In this document: positions 35,612 to 59,834 of the stretch, piece after piece | Layout of the letters: every line of letters starts with the position of its first letter | Numbering within the stretch: the stretch's first letter is position 1 | NCBI RefSeq assembly: GCF_964355755.1 | Contig: NC_092677.1 | Span: 315,001 to 379,000 of the forward strand | Direction: 5' to 3' | Source of the DNA: Antedon mediterranea | Taxonomy: Eukaryota > Echinodermata > Crinoidea > Comatulida > Antedonidae | DNA length: 64,000 nucleotides | The notes under the pieces: generated by a model | Told to the model about the DNA's origin: nothing | The model's database searches: none | Seen by the model: the letters and a program-made list of their open reading frames with translations, nothing else | Position numbers and translations under genes: made by a program

Positions 35612-37504
35612 CGAATCAGATGAAAATGTAAAAGTGAATTAGGTCAAACAAACAGTAGGTCAGAATTATAGCAAACTAAAGCCTTGTTCGCACTGGATTT
35701 GAAAACAAATTTCAATTATGTTGTAACTTTACCACCAAAGGCTATGTGTACTTTTGACCCCCGAGGAAGTCACTCTTAAATATTCTAATACACAGAGGTG
35801 CCACATTTACATGGTATACTGTATTTCCGAAGATTTCGTAGCACAAACGAGTCTGGAAATGGTGGGGTAAAATTTGTAGTCTCTGGCCTGTCCTGTACCA
35901 AAATGTCATGATTTATCATATAATTTTATCAGCTATACTGAATGCTAAGCCCATCGCTAAAGGGGCCCCTTGAATCAATGAAAACTAGCAGCCATTATTG
36001 TTTCAGTTCAGTTTCAGTTTTTATTTTCCAATATAAACAAGTGTCATGAATATAAGCAAAAATGGAAGGATGACCAAAAAAGAGCAAAGCTCGTACAGTA
36101 TTTGGCCACCTTAACAAAATAATTAATACATGATACAAACATAATTGAAGCACAGGACGAGACAATACTAGCTAAACATGTTGGCATATGAACTCAAAGA
36201 TAGATCACTAAGCCTGTCACGAACGGTTCCCCTTTTGCCGGGAACTACTGTACTTTGTACAAATATCGTGTCCTCTCTCCTGTGGCATTTTCCTGTCGAC
36301 TTGGTACAGTAGTACTGTACAAGTCCATATATTACAGTCTCGTGTCTCAAAGTGACTTCAAATTTACCCATTGATATTTTTATGATGAGGCAATCCCTTC
36401 ATTGATTATCGCAATTATAAGGAAAGATGAGATGGTCCCTATTGAAATTTCTAGCAGACAGACAGGAAAGTAACCTTTGACCTTAGACGAGACAAATGAT
36501 ATGCAGCGATATAGGAAAGTAGATGACACGAACTGCATATATTGCCACAAGCGCAATGACGACGACGTTTAAACTAATATTCGTGAAGAAATTGAAAATC
36601 TGTTAAAATCCTACAGGATTCCTAAATGATTGTAATAGCTTGTATAAAGCAATATTATTCAATCTGACTTAATTGTTCATTGCTTTAAATACTTCCTGGT
36701 AAAATATTCCACTTCAAAATATTAAGTAGAATAATATGTGTAAAACATTAGTATGTTTTATTAATAGGGAATAATATTTTTGTGTATATTTTTTCTAAAA
36801 AACAAAATTTCCCAAACAGCATTTTGTTTTATAAAGCAATTTGGTATTAATGGAAAGATCGAAGGTAAATGTTAAAATAAAGGGAAAAATGTAATTAAAA
36901 AATGTTTAAATACTAATTTCTAATCAAATTGAATTTTTAGTATAGAATGTACAGTAAGTGGGCAATGACCAGCAATGATTCTTTCATAGAATTTCAAGTT
37001 GATTCAACTGTTTGTTAATGCTGTTTTCACAGAATGCAATCAATGATTCTATACAAGTTCAATGATGAATATAAATTAAGGTTCATACTTCAACAATGCA
37101 CATTAAAAATACTATAGTAAAAAAAATGGCAAGAAAGGCTGAGACTTGTCTCATAATATAGAGTGTAGTAACAGTGAAACATTCAAACATGCAAGTCTTT
37201 ACTAAAAAACTAACAATATTTTTACAACATACAGTACAGTACTATTTAAAATATATTTACTTTAATTTAATGCTCTTAAGAAGTAAACAAACAAAATAAA
37301 AACAGTACTCGAACAGAGAAAGAGGCACCTGAAAATACCATTGCTAAATTACTTATTAGTAATTTTGTGATTGTATAACCAATCACTGAGGAACAAATTA
37401 ACAATAACAAATTAAATTTGTAGTTTTTTTTTTAGTGTAGAATACTACTACTACTATGCACAGTACTAACTACAGTATACATACTAGTGAACTTAAACTA
37501 GTGA
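35612..37504. other. non-coding DNA with a LINE-tail-like stretch
   Basis: No coding sequence recognised. A stretch at about 36000-36120 (repeated gtttcagt, then an A-rich region and ggccacctta) resembles the 3' end of a non-LTR element on the minus strand, as does one at 26130-26330 in a fibrillarin intron. Both are weak calls. Confidence 0.4.
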
Positions 37505-37610
37505 ACTTAATAATAATAATAATTTATTTGGAAAACGCTTTTTGAACAGCGGCACACATAATAATGGTGCATCCTTAAAACAATTAAACATACAATATAA
37601 AAATATATGA
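37505..37610 (-). repeat. LINE 3'-tail-like dispersed repeat, copy 2 of 3
   Basis: (taa)n-rich start with ttatttgg, gcggcacaca and ggtgcatcctt, as at 7945-8050 and 62140-62245. Confidence 0.5.
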
Positions 37611-39023
37611 GTATAAAAAAAAAGATAGACTAGATTAAAACAGACTTGTTATTTAATAATTGGGTTATTTATAACATATTGTACGCAACAGAACGTGTTA
37701 ACTCATTCATTTCATTCATTTTTTTATTTCAGATAAATATCAATATAGAGAACATATTACTGTATACTGTACATAACAAAAATAAATGTGTATTGTGAGA
37801 AGTTAATTATTAACAAAAGGACCAACCAACCAAACACAACTGTTGATTTATTTTTGTTGTTTTGTTGTTCTATGTTTTGGTTTGTGTACTTTGTTGTTTA
37901 CAACCATTCACTCATGTTTCCTTTTGTATGGATGGTTTAACTTTGAAATTACTACTTATGTTTTGTATTGTTTTTAAATAGAGTGTTTTATAAATTAAGA
38001 TAAGTACTGAACTTAGCATTTAAAAGTATGTGACGAAATTAAGTTCAGTATAATATATTGCAAATAATAATCAGCAATTGTTGATTATTTTTAATATAAA
38101 TTAATTTAAATGATAATTTTTAGATAAGTTTAGTTTCCTTTCTTTTGCTTTATTTTTGAATAATATTATTTTGTAAACAGTATTAGGAAATGCAAGTCAT
38201 TTGATGCAATTAATTACATTGTGTCGAATCAGTCACTGTAAACATCCCTATTGATAAGAATGGAAGAATCCACATTAGTATAATAGAGCATAGGTTATGA
38301 GAATGCAGGTAGCAGCAAATGCATTGAATACTTGCATTCAAGCATTGCTTACCAAATGACCTTCAGTCTGAATGGTCCAACCTCCAGTTGACCTCTAAGA
38401 AGAACTAATACTAACCAATCAGATAAGAGAACAGAAATAGTAACAGTGTTGCCTATAGGAAAGCTGTCTGGGCGTGCGAGAAATGGCTGCAGAGTTTCAA
38501 TGATTTGTTTTTCTTGGTAAATTGTGAGAAATTATAGCTTACAAGGAGATAATATGATTATATACCAGTGTAACCAGTCATAACATGGACATGTTGATAA
38601 CAACAACATTCACAAGGGATTCTTGTATACAAGTGAAGTGCAACAGTATTGCGTCAAATTCAATGTGAATTAAGCAACCTTTTTCCTGGATTTAAATATT
38701 GTACGACACAACATACTTGTTTCCTGAGTGCAATAACTGACAGTAGCAGATTGTGTTTTATAGATGATACTTTTACAATTGAATTGATAACACTAATTTG
38801 ACTTGTGTATTGTATGAGTATATACAGTATGAGGATAATGTATAATTAATCAACTTTCATGAGTTAGCATATTTATTGCTATTCACTCAGTCTAGTGGTT
38901 TTCAATAACACTGTTGTCAATGGTTCGTTGATTTGGTAGTAGACAAACATAGTCTACGCCTGTTCTGGATATTATGATATTATGCTAGCCCGCGACGGTC
39001 CCCTTTTGTTAAATCGTATCGAC
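37611..39023. other. presumed DYRK1A 5' intron
   Basis: AT-rich, no gene recognised. A short less AT-rich segment at about 38455-38515 (tgtctgggcgtgcgagaaat, then ggctgcagag and a gtaaat donor) could be an alternative first exon. Confidence 0.4.
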
Positions 39024-50888
<11,865 letters not shown>

Positions 50889-53800
50889 CAAACATTGAAT
50901 TAACCTGATTGGTTAAATGATTGTGACTATATAAGGACATGAGCCCGAATGAGTTGCAGGGTTAGTTGCAAGGATATGACAAGGACATGTGGCAGCAACA
51001 CATTTTGTATTAAGAAGAAGGCAATGATTGTCAGTGTGTCACAGGATACCAAAGCAATGTAGCTCCATTTGAAACTTGCTCCAACGCCGAATAAAAGTAC
51101 AGCGCCCTCATCTGCGAATGAGGTTGGCTCAGCGCCAGTAAGAAAGCGAGAGAATTCAAAGTGTTTTTCTCTCATGAGTAAGAACTTTTTCAGAGCACAA
51201 TCTCAAATGCTACTGCCTATTACAGCTTCCTTTTATCATATCTTAATATCCATGACAACCTTCTGTGTGAATATATGAAAAAAGCTGATGGCTTATAAGT
51301 AATATGTAAACAAATATAACAACAATTATAACGTAATAATATGTGAAATGTTAGCAAACTGTTCATAATGTAATATTTGTGAGGAATTTTTAAAGAAATG
51401 GTTCTTGGTAAATAAATGAGTTTCATATTATAAGGGGTAGTAAACTGTGAATACAACATGAGTGAACACCCTGTTCAAATGAATCACTTAATCTGCTTAA
51501 TAAATAGTGAGTGGATGTTTGCACATAAGCACTACACTGGTATCCAAAATGCTTGGTGTATACTACAAAGTACTGTAATGTACTCTGTGGCAGAAACTGC
51601 TAGACATACTGTCATTTTAACTGTATATAACACTGGATTCACAGATAATAACTAGACCACAACCATCCTTGTCTAACTTGTTTGTGCTTAAGTTAAATAA
51701 ACAAGTCTCGTTGAATTTCATATCTCTATGCCAAATCCTGAATAATTGAAATCCTGATTGCTAATAATATGAATATTGTAAAAAAGCCACATACTCCAAT
51801 ATTCAATGCTATATTTAACAGTTGTTCTTGCATAAGTATATACCAAAATTACTTCACTTAGTAACTACTTTAAAAAACAAAAACTATTCCAATGTTATCA
51901 ATTGGCTTGTCTTTTCCCACTTGGCATAACGGAAATAGCTTGATTTAACATTAGTTGAACTGATCAAGTCCGAACTAAGTGAATTTAACAATAGTTCAAC
52001 TGACTTAAGTACAAATCCAATTTCAAGTGTACATTCTAAAATGTATGACAGGCTGAACAGCAACAACATCTATGTTTTGTGTATGTTCTCCTTAAATAGT
52101 TTGTTGTATCTTAAACGTATACATGTAGAAAAGTGTCCGTATCTATATAATGTGTCTGTGTCAATTGTCTTGTATTGTCTTACATACTCAATGCTAGCCA
52201 ATGTTCCTATCATATTTTAAAGAAGCAGTTCTGACAAACAAAAATACTAATTGTGTAGTGTTTAAAGAATAACAGGCAAAATACAATTTCAAATGTCAAT
52301 AGTTTTATTTATAAGATGATTCAGTTATTTGGCACCCTCTATAGTCAAACATCTTGCATTCTATTAGCCTTTAAGGGCCAGAGTTAAAAATTGTTTTATT
52401 GTTTGTACTGAAAATTATGCAATGATGAAATTCTGTGATATTTGAATTTAATCTGTAATTTGGAAAATAAATTCAAATAATTTTATTGTTTTTATCCAAT
52501 GTAATTATCCACATTTTAGTTATATTTCTTACTGTCTTTTAATTGTCATATAACTTTCAATTGTAATGTTTTTTTTATTCTGTATTTCAATGAAAGGTTT
52601 TGTAGATATATCAAGGTATATTGTATTTATTTTGTAAACATTAAGTACACAGTATTTGTTTGTTTATTACAGCTTATTTTTAAAAACTATTGTGGTCTAA
52701 ACACAATATGTCTGACCTACAAAATACTCTGTTGCTATACTAACACTTGTTTCCATAGTAATATTTTAACCATAGCTGCAACACTGTTGAATATTGAAAT
52801 TGTTTATAACCTTTGAACTTTTCTCTTTTTTGTGTAAAACTTTGTTTTTATAATTCCTTCACAAGCCTACCAATATTACAATTTAAGAATTCTTGTTGAA
52901 AATAATATGTTGATTGAACTATTGATTTTGATTGATTGACACATTGATTTTGATCGACACATTGATTTGACCTGTGTTCATTAAAACCACAAGCTAGGTT
53001 TAAGGTGCTCCATAGTGTAAGATTTTGTGACTTTTCTATTTAAAAAAAAACCCAATTTTATTTGGCATTACAGTGTGTTGTTGCATTATCAAACATTTTT
53101 TTGTATTTTAATAATAATGTAATATACTGTTATTACCTGGTTGATCGTATGACTATTTGAAGGCAGTTCATTGGACGTTAAGTCGGCAAGTTGTGCAATC
53201 TTCACGTATTTTGCTGTTTTTAAATAAAAATGTGACGATGTTTTAAAAATTCAATATCAATGCTAGCAATTAATTACATTACTATTGACGATGAACTTAT
53301 CATTGTTAGTGACAATTTTACTGATGACCTCATTATCAGAGATAATGAGTTAATCTACTGACCTCACCAGTGACATAATTTGTACTGTTGATGATGACAT
53401 TGACATCATAATCAGCATTACCATTAGCAGAGATAACATCATTATTAGTGACATCATTTGATTTGATTAATTTGTTTATTCTTGAACTAATCACTACTAA
53501 AGTACATCTGATATAATTAATTGTACTCTAGCAATATCTCAAGCTCTGTCTACACTATTTGATATGCCCATATATGGACATGATAATGTCATATCACTAC
53601 CATATTTAGGCATATCACCACTATATTTAGTCAAACTAGTTTGATAGTATAGACAGAGCTTTATTCCTTTGTCAGGTTTATTAGAATTGAATCTAATAAC
53701 AACAAATTTACCACTTTGTACAAGATGTGCCTCTTGCCACTTTGTTATGATGTCACTTATGTCAATCAAGTAAGGCTGCTGTCATTTTAATGTATCGATG

Positions 53801-54614
53801 GTGCTTAAGCCAGCACTTAATTAAGTTACTGTAAGTTAGCATACCTTAATGTGTTTTAAAAGGGATTTTTTACTTGCAGAGTTTGCCATCTGATAACATT
53901 AGAGAATTAGATAGAGGGAGTTTAGACAGAGGTTATTACATATTAAGCATATAGACCGCAAAAAAATGTTAAGTACGAACTCATGTTTTGAATAACATTG
54001 TGCTAGATTGTTGTTGTTGATATAGGGTGTGTCAGCATTTGTTGGAACAGCCTCAAAATTTTAGTCTGATGTACAGTAATAGGATTGGTAGTATTGTAGC
54101 CTGTAAATAGGCAACAGAGGGTGTTTGTTAAGTTGTCTAAACAGCCTCTATCTAACTTTGATGATTATAATCTTAGCCTTTATGTACAAATCTTGTGTAT
54201 TTAGCTTTTATTGTACAGATGTTGCCAATTAGACAATGTTCATCATTATAGATAAAAAAAAACATTTTCTTCTGTCTGTTTATTTGGTTGTCATGTTTCA
54301 AAATGATGGAGGAGGGTGCAGGGATGGATCCCGGATTGAATTTTCTAAACAGTTTGGACGAAACGCTAACATATATGATTTTAAAAAATAATTTCTTTTC
54401 TACAAAAATTTGGCTGGGATGGGTGTCTGATGGTAGAGCAGTCAGTTTATTCCATATCATGTACAAAAAAAAAGATAAATATGCCACAAAAGCAAAGCAA
54501 TCAAGTCAATTTATTTTTTTATGAAAACGGGTAAAAGGTGTTTTTTTTAATGCATAGTTGAAAAGAATTTAGAGAAAAAGCAATGAAAAATACATTTAAA
54601 ATAAACTTGAAAGG
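50889..54614. other. DYRK1A 3' UTR and intergenic DNA
   Basis: No further coding sequence recognised. AATAAA-type hexamers near 51697, 52467 and 53226 are candidate ends for a long DYRK1A 3' UTR. A MITE (53541-53661) lies in the distal part. Confidence 0.5.
53541..53661 (+). mobile_element. MITE family member, copy 3 of 3
   Basis: Clean inverted ends aagctctgtctacactat and atagtatagacagagctt enclose the family core (atgcccatatatggacat, aatgtcatatca, accatattta). At 121 bases it is the best-preserved copy in the window. Confidence 0.85.
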
Positions 54615-54624
54615 AAAAAAAAAA
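54615..54624 (-). terminator. Pol III oligo-T terminator of initiator tRNA
   Basis: A run of ten T on the minus strand begins two bases after the mature tRNA 3' end, the usual Pol III stop signal. Confidence 0.85.
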
Positions 54625-54626
54625 GT

Positions 54627-54698
54627 TAGCAGAGCGAGGTTTCGATCCTCGGACCTCTGGGTTATGGGCCCAGCACGCTTCCGCTGCGCCACTCTGCT
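54627..54698 (-). tRNA. initiator tRNA-Met (CAT)
   Basis: A 72-base cloverleaf without intron on the minus strand. It shows eukaryotic initiator hallmarks: A1-T72 at the acceptor end (AGCAGAG against CTCTGCT), three G-C pairs next to the loop in the anticodon stem (CTGGG, loop CCCATAA, CCCAG), and an A at the start of the T-loop (ATCGAAA) instead of TTC. The D-arm GTGGCGCAGCGGAAGC is identical to what I know of the vertebrate initiator. T-stem base pairs differ (CGAGG/CCTCG) but stay paired. It diverges from TMEM192, whose ATG is about 220 bases away. Confidence 0.96.
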
Positions 54699-54917
54699 CC
54701 ATACAGATTTAAATAACTCCTTTGTATTTGTAATAGTTGTACTGTACGCCCTCTATGTAAGTGTGATGGTTGACTGCACTTTGTGTTCTTGGATGTCGCC
54801 CTCTGTAAGATACACATGTGATCAACATAAATTTTGTGAACTGTAAAAATACAACGATAACAAAAAAATCAGAGACAGAAATATTTAATATAAATAGCCT
54901 AAAGTTTTTATCTGGAT

Positions 54918-57739
54918 ATGGTTAGTTTAAGTAATGATAGCAGTAGACAAGGAGTAAGTATTATTCTACAAGACAGTAGGCTAGGCCTAATATATTATTT
55001 TTTCAGTAGTAAGCCTAGGCCTAGCTAGGCCTAGCTAGTAGTAGTGTAGTAGGCTAGGCCCACAATAGTAATATTAATATTATTATTATAGGCCTAGCCC
55101 CTAGGCCTAGTATTTATTTGTAATGCCTAACTTAACTAAACTAGTATAGCTGGGATATGCCTAGCTAGGCCTACTTACTACTCTAGTACTACTAGCCAGT
55201 GTCAAAGTGTCAGCAGCATCGCATGATGGTGACTCGCAGCAGGATAGGAGGAGGTTAGCCTAACTATTGCCTATATACTATAGTAATATACATATGCCTA
55301 CTTAATTAACCTGTTAGTGTTAGTGTTAGTAGCAGTGAGTGTAGGGCTACCCTACTTGGAACCTTTCTATTAGGCTAGTAAGTGAAATTTAATAAATAAT
55401 GACAATGTCTTGTTTTCAAGTTTGGGAAGGTTAACCGCCTATCTATGCAAACAAATTACATAAATATATATTGTATTTTTTAGGGCTTCTTTTTTGACCA
55501 ACAAAATGACCAGCTGAACCAATCACAAGATGACGATGACCTTTTACCTCACAACTGGTCAAGTGAAGAGGAACCAAAGTTTAGAAAACTCAGCACTCTG
55601 CCTGTATCCTACATTCAAGTGTTTCTATTGGTTAAGTAACATTTGGCATGTTCCTGTTGAGTATGCACTTGTCAATTGTATGATGGTGGTGCGTCATTTC
55701 CAAATAATTATTGACGCAGAGGTTCGTAAAAAACCTAGTTGGTACGTCACATCAATGGACAAGCCATGGACAAAGTTGTTAAAACTCATAATTTACTTTA
55801 ATTTACTCAAATAATGTTTATTTTTCTTGTTTATCTGTTTTGCTATATTCATGTTGTGTCTTTATTTATAGATGTGTTTTGAGGTGTCATTGTTTCTGGT
55901 TCCATATGGACTACTAAACGTGGATCAGGATAAAAAGAGCTTTTCAATCTTAGTGTACACTCATCTCTTACTCTGGCTCATTGTTGGTGTAATTACTTAT
56001 TACTCACAGCATCAGCATGAGAGTATCAAGAAAAATGGTTATGTTGAGTTTTGTTTAGGAATCAAAACATTGCATGGGATACCATTCCACACCATATCAG
56101 TTGGTAAGTATACACTTATCTGCTTATGTAACACAAAATAAAAAAACATAGATATATTGCTATGCTTCAGTTATTTTTTATAGATAATCCTGTATCATTT
56201 CTGTTTTCTTGTTGTACAATTTGTAAATTGGCGAAATAAATTGTATATAATTTATACAGTCAACTCTCCCAATTACGAACTCTCTGAAAAACAGAAACTC
56301 TACCAATACCAGACTTTTCTTGTCCAAATTCATCCATTAAAAACACATTCTGAATACCATACTTTCCGGAAAACCAGACATAGTTAGCCAGCCCAAAGTT
56401 GTCCAGTATTGGGAGAATTGACTGTATTAAGAACCATTATAAAAAAATTAATTTTTATCAACAAATCTAGATTGCTTTTTAAAAATATAATATTATTTGA
56501 ATATATTCGAATAATGACAATCCTAATGTTTTTATGTTATGTTCTGCACTGATTACCAGGTAATGCATTGTCTCTGCTGCTTGCCATGTTAGCAACTGAC
56601 TTAAAGTTGTATGAAAAGAAAGAAGTTCTTGAACCGGTCATGTTCTTGGAAATGATTCTCACTTTAGAGTGGCTAATTGCTCTTTGTTGCACCATTAAGT
56701 ATATCAGTAAGTATTTATTTAGTAGCTAGCTCCACAAAGTTGATTGTGGGTTACAAATAGTTGAGGGTGGGTGACAAATAATTGAGAGTGAGTGACAAAT
56801 AATTGAGGGTAGGTGACAAATAGTTGAAGGTGGAGGATTAATGCAATGTAATACAATACTGTATGCAAATACAGCATAATCAAGTAGCACTGAATTCGTA
56901 ATTCTTTTCGAAAAAAAACCCCAAAATTAGCAAAACTTACATGTCTGAGAGTTTTGCTGTCAAAAAAAATTGTTTTTTTCTTCTGAAGAAGCTGTTTTAG
57001 CAGGACAGTGAAACTTTCCAGAAGTAATTTTTTTTTTTTGGAAAAAAATACAAATTCATGAATATCCAAAACCAGATGAACATTTTTAATCATCAAGTTG
57101 TACTGACAATGATGTGTTTTTAGGTATGGTGAAGACATTTAATAAAGCAAAAGCTGCACCAGATGTAGAACAGGAAGACATCATGACATTACTAACGCAA
57201 GGTCACATGATTAGACATGAAGTGGGATACAGGTAATAAAATAGTTAAAAACTGATAAAATGTAAAAATAGCTTTCTCAAATCATGGATTAATAGCATAA
57301 ACCAACATATTTGATGTTATTCAGTAGAGAAACACAGCTGAGAGATATTTTCATTGTTGGTAGTAGAAACACAGCTTTATCCTGACTGATGTTTCATTGT
57401 TGGTAGTAGAAACACAGCTTTATCCTGACTGATGTTTTCATTGTTGGTCCTTGGTAGAAACACACCCATATTCTTGTGTTTCAATGGTTAAATGGTCTTT
57501 ATTTATTAATTTTCTTTTTTATATTTAATATATACAATTATTTACATAGTCACATAATATTTTTAATTTAGTTTTGCAATAATTTATTTTACAGAGATGG
57601 AGATTACCATGACAACCTACTAGAAAAGCAAGGTGATATGATCAGGTACCTGAAGGAACACAACAAGTGTCTAAGTAAACGGATTATGAAAATCAAATCA
57701 ACAACTCAAGCTGAGATGCTTAACAGTATGAGCAGGTAA
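54918..57739 (+). CDS. TMEM192: transmembrane protein 192, lysosomal/late endosomal
   Basis: TMEM192 is a four-helix lysosomal membrane protein of poorly known function, used as a lysosome marker (family knowledge). Six exons join in frame to 267 residues (human 271): 54918-54953, 55484-55618, 55872-56103, 56560-56706, 57124-57232 and 57595-57739. Seen: an acidic N-terminus with DDDDLLPHNW, resembling the vertebrate dileucine region; hydrophobic segments at about 52-72, 85-103, 125-147 and 162-183; FNKAKAAPDVEQED after the last helix, matching the vertebrate FNKAK motif; and a C-terminal helix KQGDMIRYLKEHNKCLSKR. The second exon ends at a weak donor (CAA, then GTGTTT), chosen because it keeps phase 0 into exon 3. 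The stop TAA overlaps a GTAAAG that could act as a donor, so a longer isoform cannot be excluded. Confidence 0.93.
56752..56840. repeat. 21-bp tandem repeat, about 4 copies, TMEM192 intron
   Basis: The unit acaaatagttgagggtgggtg repeats with small changes just inside the 5' end of an intron. It opens a false minus-strand frame. Confidence 0.85.
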
Positions 57740-57992
57740 AGCACCACTCTCTCAATGTTGCACCACTCTCTGTGTCTCTCTCAGTAACTGGACAACAACG
57801 GACAGTGTGTGTGATGGGTACGCTGACTTGACCGGTGTATCAAATAAAGGGCGCTTTCTAAAAGTATGAGCAGTTAAAGCAATGTTGCACCACTCTCTCA
57901 GTGTCTATCAGTAACTCGACAACAATGGACAGTGTGTGTGATGGTTACGCTGACTTGACCGGTGTATCAAATGAAGAGGGCGCTTTCTAAAA
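57724..57992. repeat. tandem duplication spanning the TMEM192 stop codon
   Basis: Two units of about 130 bases each begin with agtatgagcagNtaaagc and end gggcgctttctaaaagtat. The first holds the true last codons and stop; the second is in the 3' UTR. They differ by small indels and substitutions. Confidence 0.85.
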
Positions 57993-58534
57993 GTATTAAT
58001 AAGGATGTAAATTTCGAATTTATTGGATTTCTTATTTATTATATTTAGATAAGTAACATTAAAACCTCATTTGACTTTAAATGATATATATTGCCAATTA
58101 TTAATATCAGCAATTGAGATTTTTACGAATATATGGAGATTGTTTCCAGAAAGTAATTTTTAGGAAGGAAACCGAACAGAATATAATTGCAGCTGATATA
58201 AATGTTTAGTGACCAGGAATTATGACTGTTGTTGCTAAGCAACAATGGTCATAAGCCATCTTGTGAAGGTGGTATAGCGCTGTTAAAACAAAAAAGCAAA
58301 TGTTTTGTTTTGAGTTAAAATAAATTCTTCCGGTTATCTAACTGTCTTTCTCGTACGCAATGTTGCAATGGTCATTAGAAAAGGGAACAATCTTCTGCAG
58401 GCCACAGTAGTGTTGTCAAAAGCCTGTGAAAAAGTGGTCAGGTTGAAAGCTTAGCAACTGTACTTGTGGCGAGGGCAGCAGTTAGTATCCAAGGAAGACA
58501 GACAATGCTTTTAATTTTTTTAAATTGATCAATC
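57993..58534. other. TMEM192 3' UTR and intergenic DNA
   Basis: No coding sequence. A 13-base palindrome GTTGCTAAGCAAC at 58231-58243 resembles an RFX X-box, but it lies between the converging 3' ends of two genes. Confidence 0.5.
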
Positions 58535-58540
58535 TTTATT
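58535..58540 (-). promoter_or_regulatory. poly(A) signal of the BTG3-like gene
   Basis: AATAAA on the minus strand about 530 bases after the stop codon at 59072, at the end of an AT-rich 3' UTR. Confidence 0.45.
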
Positions 58541-59071
58541 TTGTTATTAAGATTCATAATGATCAACATTATTTAAAAACTGTAGACAGTATATTAAAAT
58601 ATTATATATTCAGTTATAAAACAGTACTGTCAATTTAGTTCAGAAATAAATATTTTAGCTATTAAAATACATTATTTACAGGCTTGTATTTAGTACTGGC
58701 CAAATAGGCAAGGAAACTATTAATATTTTACAAAATACTGTTTTGAAAAATTGGAAAACAAACATTTAGAATGCATAAAGTTCAATAAAATGTGAAAAAT
58801 AAACACAAAATTCATTGTTAAAAACATCTAATAGTTCTCTCGCAATAGTTAAAAAATAAAATTCAATATTCAACATTTGTACAAAATTTATAAAACTTTG
58901 GCATACACATAAACTCAAGGTCTTATGCCCATGTATATGGATGTAAAAAAATGGCACTGGAATAAAGTTTTAAAGACAAAAAGTGACCATCTGAAAACTA
59001 TCGTGTCCGATGTATTCCCAAACCAAAGTTATTATTCTGCACATAAGGAAGGAGAAAGAACGAAATTACAA

Positions 59072-59834
59072 TCAAGCTACTGCGACTGTTCGTGTGTTGT
59101 AAAAATTACTCCAGTGGTATTGGTCCTGTACTGTATACTGGTCTTCTTCTAAGAATTGATTGCGGTGCTGGTCTTGGTGCAGGTTCTGTTGGTCTTGGTG
59201 CAGGTTTCGGTGTCTGCTGTGTACTTGGTACGAGGTGTTTACTGGTTGTTTACTGTATTTAGTGTATCGGTACATACTGCCTCCCGATGTTACCAAGCGT
59301 GATTGTTCATTTGATACCATATTATTATATGCATTATTTTCGTCGGGTGTAACAGTTTTTCTGAATGATGAAACCAAAAAAGTTGATCCCCTGTCACCAA
59401 ACCTGAAAAATAAAATTATAATCTATTACATACAGTACAGTATAAAAAACAGTACCTTTTTTACTGAGTCTTAATACACCAAATTATATTTTAACAAAAA
59501 CAATTGAATGCTTGTGGACCTACCTGCAAGAAACCTCTCCTGGGTCGACCCACAACACCATATCTCTAGGCAAGCAAAGCTGTGAGTATTCAAGTTTTGA
59601 GTGGTTTGCTACCCGTTTTAACAGCGGTTCTTGAGGTACAGTTGGGCTGATTCTCAAACACCTGTAGGCCTGGCCCCTTGATGGCGATTCCTCATACCAA
59701 TGGTTGCGATATTTACCAGCTAAAGCCACAGTCAATTTATCTGAAAATGTATTTAATTGTTCTTTCGTAAGGGTGCCTTTCTTTTTTATCATACTCGTGA
59801 CAAATACCACCGCTGTCGCTATTTCGTTCTTCAT
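59072..59834 (-). CDS. BTG3: BTG/Tob family antiproliferative protein, BTG3-like
   Basis: BTG/Tob proteins bind the CAF1/CNOT7 deadenylase and restrain proliferation (family knowledge). Two exons, 59524-59834 and 59072-59402, join at phase 2 to 213 residues (vertebrate BTG3 about 252). Residues 1-104 form the APRO domain: MKNEIA start as in BTG3/BTG4, FSDKLTVALAGKYRNHWY, box A SRGQAYRCLRI, and box B LPRDMVLWVDPGEVSCRFGD. The second exon continues with GSTFLVSS as in the family and then becomes low-complexity and rich in Gln, Asp, His and Tyr, with repeated HQDQ and DQY, with no homology I recognise. It is shorter than BTG3 and lacks its Pro-rich end. Orthology to BTG3 rather than BTG4 is likely but not certain. 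Confidence 0.9.

Noticed and set aside
55530-55814. 94-codon frame overlapping TMEM192 exon 2
   Set aside because: It reads a different frame from the conserved acidic N-terminal segment, and its continuation does not fit the phase 0 start of exon 3.
56719-57138. 139-codon minus-strand frame
   Set aside because: Lies antisense to a TMEM192 intron, includes a 21-bp tandem repeat and poly-A tracts, and has no recognisable domain.
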